NCBI GenBank assembly: GCA_002322865.1
Contig: DCOH01000007.1
Location: 91,113-104,093, forward strand
Length of the DNA stretch: 12,981 nt
Source: Sphingobacterium sp. UBA1575
GTDB taxonomy: Bacteria > Bacteroidota > Bacteroidia > Sphingobacteriales > Sphingobacteriaceae
Reading direction: 5' to 3'
This document shows positions 1 to 6,734 of the stretch, in pieces. Within the stretch, counting starts at the first letter, position 1. Each line of letters opens with the position of its first letter. A program made the position numbers and the translations under genes. The notes beneath the pieces were generated by a model. It was not told the DNA's origin. It did no database searches and was given only the letters and a program-made list of their open reading frames with translations.

Positions 1-2732
1 TCTCCATTGGGGCTTCTTTCCCAATCGCGTGTAGCATAAAAGTCGGTACGCATTCCCTTTTTGATGTATAAGGCATCTGCCGTATAGATAGGATCTAGTT
101 TATGATAAAATTCCAGATTTTGCGAAAAATTGGTCATGATGTCCCAAGAGAACTGATCTTTTTTGATCGCTGTACCTCCAACCGTTATTTCATGACCTTT
201 GGTCATTAATTGTTGGTCGGTATTGATCAATCGAGAATTGAATCCGGAGGATGGTGAGATGCTTGCATAAGTTGTTACATTATGCAACAAACGGTAATAT
301 CTGGTATAATTCGCATATAATCTGCTGTTGAATAAGGAAATATCTGCACCATACTCGGATAGGTCTCTTTGAGTTGGAGAAATGGAAAAATCCTTGATAG
401 AACTCGGATATGAAGCGGTAGAAAGACCTTCCCATACATTGGAGCTAACGCTATAAGTCTGCCTGATCTCATAAGGAGCTGGTACAGATTTTGTAACCGC
501 CCAAGAACTTCTTAGTTTCAGCATCGATAGCCATGAAGGTTTATAATCCTGCAATAAATCAGAAACAACCACACTACCAGAAACTGATGGGTAGAAATAG
601 GACCTGGTCTCTTCCGGTAAAGCGGAAGACCAGTCATTTCTTCCTGTCGCTTCTAAGAATATGGCGTTTTTCCAGGATAAGGAAATTCGACCATATAAAC
701 TGTTGATCATTTCTTTATTTTTCGATTCAGAAGTTGAAACTGGATCAATCGAATTTTTTAGGGAATAGAATCCAGGAATTGAAATACCATTTACCGTAGA
801 GGCAATTAAACCATTATCCCTTCTATAGAATACGCCAGCACCTGCTAAACCATCAATTTGAAAATCACTAAAGGATTTCTTTGCGGTAAAAATCAAATCA
901 TTGTTCGTTCCAAAACCATCCGTTTTGTTAGTCCAATATTTACCATTACTGTGGTATCCACTAAAACCTCCTCGAGTACCGTAGATTCCTTTTGGATTGG
1001 TTTGTGTTTGGGTATTTCCATAATAATCATAACCCGTTCTCAACATAAATTTCGCCCAATCATTCACTTGGTAATTCAACGTGACAGCCGCATTCAATTT
1101 GTTGACCAATTCTGCACTTATCTTTTCATAGGCCGATAAATAAGGGTTGTCGTACCAAGCATTATAATGCCAGTTTTGTTTCTCATCTTTGGCTAGCCAG
1201 TAATCCTTATATTGCATAAGGTCATATTCAGGACCAGTCCATACCAAAATATTATAAATATATCCTTGCGCATTATATCCAGCACCAAAATCATTCGGCG
1301 CGTTCCTTCTATTGTAACCAAATCTTGATTCTAAAGATACTTTGTTCGAAATCTTGGTTTCGCCAGATACGGATATATTGGTCATATTCAATGTGGCATT
1401 TGGATACTGGCCTTTATTATAGATATGGCTGATCGAAGTACGGATACTTCCATATTCTCCTTGATTAGTGAAACTAACCGAATTGTTCGAAATTACCCCA
1501 GGTTCCAAAAAATTCTGGAAATTGTTCTTTCCTCTTGAGGTCAGTTCGGTCATCTCCATTTGTTTAGTGATCGGATTCCACTGACTGTATTGTCTGCCAA
1601 TATCTAACTTATCCCCCCATACATAATCATTTGTATTGTATTTTCCGCCTTCACCAGCTGAATAGGAAGATTGTACCTCCGGAAGCGCAAGATAGCCTGC
1701 GAAGAACATGTTATTGCTGTTGACCGAGATTTCAGTACCCATTTCACCCAATCCTTTTTTCGTGGTGACCATGATGGCACCCCCAGCCCCCATACTTCCG
1801 TATAAGGCAGTGGCAGTAGCGCCTTTTAATACCGAAATGTTTTCGATATTATCTACCGGAATATCTCTTAAATTCAAGTTTTCATAGGCTACTCCATCAA
1901 TCACCAAAATTGGCGACATTCCTCTTAGGGAAATCGATGGCATCCGGTTAAATTCTGTACTGTTAAAAACACGTAAACCTGAAATCCTACCGGTTAAGGT
2001 TGTACCAACATCTACCCCTTTAACTTTTTGTAATTGATCACCTTTGATGTCCTGGACCGCATATCCTAAGGCTTTAGTTTCTCTTTTGATACCTAGAGCC
2101 GTTACAACTACTTCGTCAATGGATTCTTCTGAACGCATTAAGGTAATGGTAGCATTATTCCTCGCGGAAGATTCCAAACTATTGTATCCTACTATGGAAA
2201 ATACCAGAACGCTGTTATCATTGGGAATCATGATCGTAAATTTCCCTTGCTCATTAGTTTGTGCAGCGGTCTCCGTACCTTTCACTCGTACAGTTACATT
2301 CGCAAGTGGCTCATTAGTTTGACCATCTAAAACAGTTCCTGTAATTTGATTTTGGAGTTTAGATGATGTTCTTGAACCGTGAAGATTCTTAGCTGTTGGT
2401 TCAGATGTGGAACTGTTAGGTTTTAGACGCATAGTAAAGGCATTATCACCCACTTTATCAATCTGAATCTGTTGAAAGCTCACCTCACTAAGAAAATTTA
2501 CGATTTCGGACTTCTTTAAGCTTCCAATCTCATAATTATTCTTAATCTTAAGATCTTTCAGTTTAGATTCATAATTGAACCTAACTTTAAATTTTTTCTC
2601 CAATTTTTGAATTAATTCCGTGATATTCTTATCCTGATAGGAGGAAAGACTACCCGCAAAGGAATGGTTAATGTTTGGCAAGCCAAGGCTCAATGCCAGC
2701 GCTAATGCCAGGGTTAGCTTTTGTTTTTTCAT
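1..2732 (-). CDS. SusC/RagA-family TonB-dependent receptor with STN signalling domain (3' end outside window)
   Basis: This is an outer-membrane, energy-coupled importer of the SusC/RagA type, read without interruption from ATG 2732-2730 to the left edge (about 910 residues; the family usually reaches 1000-1150, so the C-terminal barrel strands are missing). Domains read from my translation: signal peptide about 1-26 ending HSFA; STN (secretin/TonB short N-terminal) domain about 30-100; carboxypeptidase-regulatory-like beta-sandwich about 128-205 (starts QITGTVLDGQTNEPLANVTV); a DEVVVTALGIKRE segment at 206-218 typical of SusC; plug about 215-330 with ISLRGMSPILVIDGV and VLKGATATALYGSMGAGGAI; then aromatic-rich barrel. 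The STN domain marks receptors that signal to a FecR anti-sigma factor, and such a gene lies immediately upstream, overlapping by ATGA. The substrate (glycan, peptide or siderophore) cannot be read from the sequence; a SusD gene would be expected beyond position 1. Confidence 0.95.
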   Translation of the reverse strand, partial: MKKQKLTLALALALSLGLPNINHSFAGSLSSYQDKNITELIQKLEKKFKVRFNYESKLKDLKIKNNYEIGSLKKSEIVNFLSEVSFQQIQIDKVGDNAFTMRLKPNSSTSEPTAKNLHGSRTSSKLQNQITGTVLDGQTNEPLANVTVRVKGTETAAQTNEQGKFTIMIPNDNSVLVFSIVGYNSLESSARNNATITLMRSEESIDEVVVTALGIKRETKALGYAVQDIKGDQLQKVKGVDVGTTLTGRISGLRVFNSTEFNRMPSISLRGMSPILVIDGVAYENLNLRDIPVDNIENISVLKGATATALYGSMGAGGAIMVTTKKGLGEMGTEISVNSNNMFFAGYLALPEVQSSYSAGEGGKYNTNDYVWGDKLDIGRQYSQWNPITKQMEMTELTSRGKNNFQNFLEPGVISNNSVSFTNQGEYGSIRTSISHIYNKGQYPNATLNMTNISVSGETKISNKVSLESRFGYNRRNAPNDFGAGYNAQGYIYNILVWTGPEYDLMQYKDYWLAKDEKQNWHYNAWYDNPYLSAYEKISAELVNKLNAAVTLNYQVNDWAKFMLRTGYDYYGNTQTQTNPKGIYGTRGGFSGYHSNGKYWTNKTDGFGTNNDLIFTAKKSFSDFQIDGLAGAGVFYRRDNGLIASTVNGISIPGFYSLKNSIDPVSTSESKNKEMINSLYGRISLSWKNAIFLEATGRNDWSSALPEETRSYFYPSVSGSVVVSDLLQDYKPSWLSMLKLRSSWAVTKSVPAPYEIRQTYSVSSNVWEGLSTASYPSSIKDFSISPTQRDLSEYGADISLFNSRLYANYTRYYRLLHNVTTYASISPSSGFNSRLINTDQQLMTKGHEITVGGTAIKKDQFSWDIMTNFSQNLEFYHKLDPIYTADALYIKKGMRTDFYATRDWERSPNG

Positions 2733-3670
2733 TTTTCTATTGAAATAACGAGGTTATAATTTTTAAAAGTTTTTTGTAGGATGTTGATACAATCCTCAAA
2801 ATCATCTGTTGGTAAATAGCCGGTAAAGTAGAGGTTGGAATTTTGGTTGTTTATTTGGATTTTCTGATCCGGATATGCTGTATGTAATTGGTTGATAACT
2901 TCTTGTAATAGCTTATTGTTAAAATATAATTGATGGTTAGTCCATGAAATATATTGCATGGTATCGACCACCGATGTCTTTATTGTTCCCTTGTCTAGGA
3001 GCACCATTTCCGATGGTTTGATTTTCACTTCCTGGGTGCCAAATTTCATAGCAATAGAGCCTTCTGTTAAAACGGCTTCTTGCTGCTCGCCATGGAATAT
3101 TAAATTGAATCTTGTACCATAAACCTTAATTTCTGCCTGATTTTGGGATAACACTTTAAAAGGCTGATCTGATCTTTTGCTAACGTCAAAAAAACCTTCT
3201 CCATTGAACGAGATTATACGTTCTGAAGCTTTAGCAAAGTCACTTTTCTGAACGAGTTCGCTATTTGGTTTCATTAAGATTTTCGTCCCATCTTCTAAGG
3301 TCAATACTTTAATCTTATTGCTCGTATTGCTATAGCGGAAATAATCAACCTCGGAATTTTTGTTGGATTTCATGAACCATAGGGCAGCAAAACCTATAAG
3401 AAGCAAGGCAGCGGCAATACGGAGGAAGTTGACCATCTTCCCCGATTTTTTACCAGGATCAGGCTGTTGAATATGCGATAAGATTGCGATTGTCTTTTCG
3501 GCAGAGAGTTTTTTTTCTAAAGGAAAGTTCTCCTCAAAAGTTTCTAGATCAAGTAAATGCTGCGTATCTTCTAATGAATCGTATAATTCATAGAATTCTT
3601 TTAACTCATTTTCTGAGCAGTCGTCTTGAAGATATTTGCTGTATAAGTATTTAAATCTTTCCTTGTCCAT
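2729..3670 (-). CDS. FecR-family anti-sigma factor
   Basis: This 313-aa inner-membrane anti-sigma regulator belongs to the FecR family. Residues 1-78 form the cytoplasmic sigma-binding part and begin with the usual acidic/aromatic helix (KERFKYLYSKYLQDDCSENE). One transmembrane helix lies at about 82-100 (FLRIAAALLLIGFAALWFM). The periplasmic FecR domain follows at about 115-215, with the recognisable LEDGTKILMKPNSEL, FNGEGFFDVSK and QAEIKVYGTRFNL stretches. The C-terminal DUF4974-like part, about 240-313, ends in the LQKTFKNYNLVISIEK region and would contact the STN domain of the receptor. Its start overlaps the sigma gene by 70 nt, and its TGA overlaps the receptor ATG, so all three are probably cotranscribed and translationally coupled. 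By family precedent it holds the sigma factor inactive until the receptor binds its ligand. The length is normal for the family and no key part is missing. Confidence 0.95.
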   Translation of the reverse strand: MDKERFKYLYSKYLQDDCSENELKEFYELYDSLEDTQHLLDLETFEENFPLEKKLSAEKTIAILSHIQQPDPGKKSGKMVNFLRIAAALLLIGFAALWFMKSNKNSEVDYFRYSNTSNKIKVLTLEDGTKILMKPNSELVQKSDFAKASERIISFNGEGFFDVSKRSDQPFKVLSQNQAEIKVYGTRFNLIFHGEQQEAVLTEGSIAMKFGTQEVKIKPSEMVLLDKGTIKTSVVDTMQYISWTNHQLYFNNKLLQEVINQLHTAYPDQKIQINNQNSNLYFTGYLPTDDFEDCINILQKTFKNYNLVISIEK

Positions 3671-4290
3671 GCCGTTTTCAGGTGTTCTTCTGAATTATAT
3701 ACTGACATGCTCAGTGAAAAGACGATGCTGATCAAAAATATTTTTTTCGGAATAGGACCATGCTTTTTTAATATATAAGTCTTAATGGTTTTATTTCCTT
3801 TAACGAGTTGATCTCTAACGGTATTGATGGATAGATTTAGGTGTTGAGCAATTTGGGTATTGCTCAGGTTTTCCATTCTACTTAACCAGAAAATATGTTT
3901 TCTTTTTTCAGGTAATTGTTCAATGGCTTCGGAATAAATCCTTTTTAATTCATTATATTCCTGCTCTTCCTCATTGTTATTGCAGAAATTGCTGTTTAAC
4001 TTCAATTGATTCGAAGCATAGACTTGGAATTTGGCCTTCTTCTTAAGCTCATCATGCACTTGATTTTTGCATATGGTAAATAAATAGGCCTTCGGATTGC
4101 TTTCAAAGTCCAATTGTTCAAAATTGTTCCAAATCTTAATGAAAACTTCTTGCACGACATCAGCAGCTATATCCTCATCCTTTAAATGATTTAAAGCATA
4201 ATTATAAAGCAAAGTATGATATTGATAAAAAAATGATTCGAATGTTGTTTCCCCTGTATTAGAGGAAATTGATTCTTCTTTTTCTGTCAT
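3601..4290 (-). CDS. ECF (RpoE-like) RNA polymerase sigma factor with hydrophobic C-terminal tail
   Basis: This is an extracytoplasmic-function sigma factor of 229 aa. Sigma region 2 spans about residues 18-85 (FFYQYHTLLYNYALNHLKDEDIA..DVVQEVFIKIWNNF, then NPKAYLFTICKNQVHDELKK). Region 4 spans about 120-172, with the helix-turn-helix NTQIAQHLNLSINTVRDQL at 144-162. It should direct RNA polymerase to the receptor operon when released by the FecR protein encoded next to it. Family members generally end soon after region 4 (170-200 aa). Here about 55 more residues follow, with a hydrophobic stretch KIFLISIVFSLSMSVY at 183-198, and the last 22 or so codons lie inside fecR in another frame. The start ATG 4290 gives a normal N-terminus. 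No good promoter was found in the AT-rich 121 bp upstream. Confidence 0.93.
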   Translation of the reverse strand: MTEKEESISSNTGETTFESFFYQYHTLLYNYALNHLKDEDIAADVVQEVFIKIWNNFEQLDFESNPKAYLFTICKNQVHDELKKKAKFQVYASNQLKLNSNFCNNNEEEQEYNELKRIYSEAIEQLPEKRKHIFWLSRMENLSNTQIAQHLNLSINTVRDQLVKGNKTIKTYILKKHGPIPKKIFLISIVFSLSMSVYNSEEHLKTAWTRKDLNTYTANIFKTTAQKMS

Positions 4291-4411
4291 ACAATAGGGT
4301 AATTAAAAGAAATAGTGTCCTTATGAAATTTCGTGCTAAGAACGGTTTATAATGTTAATAGAAGATTAAGTTAATAATAAAATAAATATAAAAGAATAAT
4401 TACAAAATTAA

Positions 4412-4933
4412 TTATGGCACCAGCTTCTTCATCACATTCTTCCCATCCTTAACCCCATAAAACAGAATATAATCCACCTTGGTAGACAATCCCGATGTGC
4501 CATCCTTCTGCCTAATAAATATCCTTTTGAGGATAAAACTGGTCCCAGCAACCGTGGTACTCACGTAAGGATCCCCCTTAGAAGGAAAATGAAGAAATAA
4601 CTTTTGTTCCGGTAGAGAAACGATGGAAGCTTCATAACTATTATTCTTCAAAAGTTTCGCATCTATACCATACGCAAAATTCTTTTGGATAATAGTCAAT
4701 GGCCTTATAACCCCGCCATTGTCAAATAATTGGCGATAAACCTGTATAGGTTCATCCATATTCAAAGTTTTATCCGATTGATAATTCAAACGGTAGATAA
4801 ACGTGTTTTTTCCACGGTTATGCTGTATATAAAACAATACCCCTTCCATTTGGGTAGGGGTAGGATAATTGTCCTGCCCCGAAGAGACAAGACAATTTAT
4901 AATAAGTAGGCCTATTAATAGCAATCTGTTCAT
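4412..4933 (-). CDS. Secreted DUF4833-like hypothetical protein
   Basis: This 173-aa protein starts with a clear Sec signal peptide (MNRLLLIGLLIINCLVSSGQ, cleavage near residue 19-20), so it is probably periplasmic or exported. The mature part holds FYIQHNRGKNTFIYRLNY (about 34-51), the DEPIQVYRQLFDNGG segment, a second IQKNFAYGIDAKLL motif, and a C-terminal region ending VMKKLVP. That pattern (FYIQR..KNTVVY, DEPI.VYW.., IQ..FAYG) resembles the DUF4833 family of Bacteroidota as I remember it; no function is known. The assignment comes from motif memory, not a search. It lies 121 bp upstream of the sigma gene and 66 bp downstream of a small lipoprotein gene on the same strand, so it could share a transcript with the latter; no hairpin terminator was seen on either side. 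A role in the sigma/FecR system is not supported. Confidence 0.75.
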   Translation of the reverse strand: MNRLLLIGLLIINCLVSSGQDNYPTPTQMEGVLFYIQHNRGKNTFIYRLNYQSDKTLNMDEPIQVYRQLFDNGGVIRPLTIIQKNFAYGIDAKLLKNNSYEASIVSLPEQKLFLHFPSKGDPYVSTTVAGTSFILKRIFIRQKDGTSGLSTKVDYILFYGVKDGKNVMKKLVP

Positions 4934-4999
4934 TTCCAGTCTCTAATTTGACATGAAAATACAGAATCGTTTATTAATATGCGATGAATTTTAAGTTAA

Positions 5000-5182
5000 C
5001 TATTGTCTATTTCCACCGCCACCCATGAAACGGGTAATTAACCAGATCAATAAAGCAACAATAACTACGACGAAGATGATTCCTGACCATAAACCTGCTT
5101 TAAATATCCCCTCAATCACGGAACATCCAGTCAATAAATTCGTCATTAAAAATAATAGTAATACTCCCTTGATTCTTTTCAT
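5000..5182 (-). CDS. 60-aa lipoprotein with one membrane span, function unknown
   Basis: The predicted protein has a lipoprotein signal peptide at residues 1-19 with lipobox LLTGC and lipidation at Cys20. After a short spacer (SVIEGIFKAGLWSG) comes a strongly hydrophobic helix, IIFVVVIVALLIWLITRFM at about 35-53, and a glycine-rich GGGGNRQ end. It would therefore be anchored by both lipid and a transmembrane helix. Small Bacteroidota proteins of this shape are common, and I recall some carrying an unsupported phosphatidate cytidylyltransferase label; 60 residues cannot hold that enzyme, so I give no function. It is divergent from the permease gene across a 94-bp spacer and upstream of the DUF4833-like gene on the same strand. 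Coding status rests on the coherent lipobox, helix and tail organisation rather than on length. Confidence 0.8.
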   Translation of the reverse strand: MKRIKGVLLLFLMTNLLTGCSVIEGIFKAGLWSGIIFVVVIVALLIWLITRFMGGGGNRQ

Positions 5183-5226
5183 AGTGCAATTGTTTTAATA
5201 TTTAAACAAGGAGTATGAAAAAAGGT

Positions 5227-5258
5227 TTTTAAGTTTTGCGCTAATATCACTACGTTTA
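5227..5258 (+). promoter_or_regulatory. Candidate Bacteroidota promoter for the permease
   Basis: TACGTTTA at 5251-5258 matches five of the six fixed bases of the Bacteroidota -7 box TAnnTTTG. Twenty bases upstream lies only a T-run (5227-5230) in place of TTTG. A start from here would leave a leader of about 13 nt. It is plausible by position but weak by sequence; nothing better was seen in the 94-bp divergent spacer. Confidence 0.3.
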
Positions 5259-5276
5259 TATCCTCAAAACCTAATT

Positions 5277-6665
5277 ATGAAAAGACAATTGAATCTAAGA
5301 GATGCCATTATGATTGTAATGGGCTCGATGATTGGTAGTGGGATCTTCATTGTTTCATCCGACATGATGCGGCAGTTAGGATCAGGTTATTGGCTCATTG
5401 CAGTCTGGCTAATAACGACAATTGCTACCATTTCTGCTGCTATCTGTTATGGCGAATTATCTTCCATGTATCCCAAAGCAGGTGGTCAATATACATACCT
5501 GACCGAGATTTTCGGGAAACTAACAGGATTTCTTTATGGCTGGAGTCTGTTTGCCGTCATCCAGACCGGAACCATCGCAGCCGTTGCTGTAGCCTTCGGC
5601 AAATTTGCAGCCTACATTATTCCTGGTCTTAGCGAAGCGCCTCCCATTTATCAGCATGGAACCTTTATGATTACCTGGATGCAGATTATAGCCATCGGCA
5701 TCATTCTATTGCTAACATTCATCAATACCAAAGGTGTGCGGAGTGGGAAATTCGTACAGTTAGTCTTTACCTCATCCAAAATTATTGCCCTAATATTGCT
5801 GATTGTGGGTGGATTATTATTGATCAAAAACAATTTCTTTTTGGAAAACCTCAGCTATGGCTGGGATGCTTTCCAAAATCTTAAAGGAGAAGGTTGGAAA
5901 GGTATTTCCGGTGGGGTATTGATGGGTGGAATTGCAGCGGCCATGGTAGGGTCTATTTTTTCAAGTGTGGCCTGGGAAAATGTAACTTTTTTGGCTGGGG
6001 AAATCGAAAATCCGAAAAGGAATGTGGTGATTGCCATGGTCGTAGGTACCAGTTTGGTCATGCTGCTATACCTTCTTTGCAATTATGTTTACCTATCTGC
6101 ATTGAGTAGGGAAGAAATCGCCTTTGCTAATAATGATCGGGTGGCCATTGCCGCAGCCGAAAAACTTCTCGGAAGCACAGGAACCATCATCATGGCCTTA
6201 TTGGTCATGCTGTCTACCTTTGGTTGTGTAAATGGAATTGTGCTTTCTGGCGCCCGGGTCTTTCAATCCATGGCCAAAGATGGCTTGTTCCTTAAGCAAG
6301 CAATCCCAAACAATAAACATGAAGTTCCTGAAAGGTCTTTATGGTACCAAGGCATCTGGGCCTCCATTCTATGCCTGAGTGGACAATATGGAAACCTGTT
6401 GGATATGGTTTCCTTTGTTATTGTTATCTTTTATATGGTTACCGTACTTGGCGTTATCTATCAGCGCGTAAAACATCCAGAAATGGAAAGGACCTACAAG
6501 ACCTTCTTATATCCACTACCAGCATTGCTATATTTGATCATTGGCGCCGTTTTTTGTGGCTTATTGATTATTTATAAACCTCAATATACCTGGCCCGGCT
6601 TTATATTGATCCTTTTGGGATTACCGATATATTACTTTTCGCAAAAGAAAGGAAGTCAAGCCTAA
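5277..6665 (+). CDS. APC-superfamily amino-acid permease
   Basis: This inner-membrane amino-acid transporter has 462 aa, the normal length for the APC family. The N-terminus shows the family hallmark in helix 1, LRDAIMIVMGSMIGSGIFIV (residues 6-25), where the unwound GSGIF segment binds the substrate backbone. About a dozen hydrophobic segments follow, including one at 34-56, the SLFAVIQTGTIAAVAVAFGKFAAYII region (about 96-120), a block near 215-232 followed by a conserved ENPKRN loop (about 243), and a final pair near 410-450. The nearest well-known relatives would be LAT-like or SteT-like exchangers, but specificity cannot be decided from the sequence. The gene is single, divergent from the 60-aa lipoprotein gene and convergent with metE, with a terminator stem starting 7 nt after its stop. 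Proximity to metE does not show that it transports methionine. Confidence 0.93.
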   Translation: MKRQLNLRDAIMIVMGSMIGSGIFIVSSDMMRQLGSGYWLIAVWLITTIATISAAICYGELSSMYPKAGGQYTYLTEIFGKLTGFLYGWSLFAVIQTGTIAAVAVAFGKFAAYIIPGLSEAPPIYQHGTFMITWMQIIAIGIILLLTFINTKGVRSGKFVQLVFTSSKIIALILLIVGGLLLIKNNFFLENLSYGWDAFQNLKGEGWKGISGGVLMGGIAAAMVGSIFSSVAWENVTFLAGEIENPKRNVVIAMVVGTSLVMLLYLLCNYVYLSALSREEIAFANNDRVAIAAAEKLLGSTGTIIMALLVMLSTFGCVNGIVLSGARVFQSMAKDGLFLKQAIPNNKHEVPERSLWYQGIWASILCLSGQYGNLLDMVSFVIVIFYMVTVLGVIYQRVKHPEMERTYKTFLYPLPALLYLIIGAVFCGLLIIYKPQYTWPGFILILLGLPIYYFSQKKGSQA

Positions 6666-6698
6666 AAAAAATCAGGCCGAACGTAATGTCCGGCCTGA
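6664..6698 (-). terminator. Intrinsic terminator of metE, probably shared with the convergent permease gene
   Basis: An 8-bp perfect stem, TCAGGCCG (6672-6679) with CGGCCTGA (6691-6698), encloses an 11-base loop. On the minus strand it is followed at once by eight T residues (complement of 6664-6671), the classic signature for stopping transcripts that come from metE. On the plus strand the stem starts 7 nt after the permease stop but is followed only by an interrupted A/T stretch, so it should act less efficiently in that direction. Confidence 0.88.
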
Positions 6699-6734
6699 AA
6701 ACAAATTATATTTTATAATCAAAAATGCGTAGGC

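Noticed and set aside
858..1139. Plus-strand 93-codon reading frame inside the SusC-like gene
   Set aside because: The opposite strand encodes an uninterrupted SusC-like barrel here; the plus-strand product has no domain pattern and no initiation signal.
2044..2322. Plus-strand 92-codon frame opposite the receptor N-terminus
   Set aside because: It is antisense to the well-supported carboxypeptidase-regulatory and plug domains, has low-complexity Ser/Thr content and no family resemblance.
1..4290. Signs of recent transfer or a mobile element around the signalling operon
   Set aside because: No transposase, inverted terminal repeats, target duplications, tRNA or integrase were seen anywhere in the window.
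4291..4411. Promoter for the sigma operon
   Set aside because: The region is AT-rich and holds several partial TTTG and TAnnTTT-like words, but none combine at 19-20 bp spacing.
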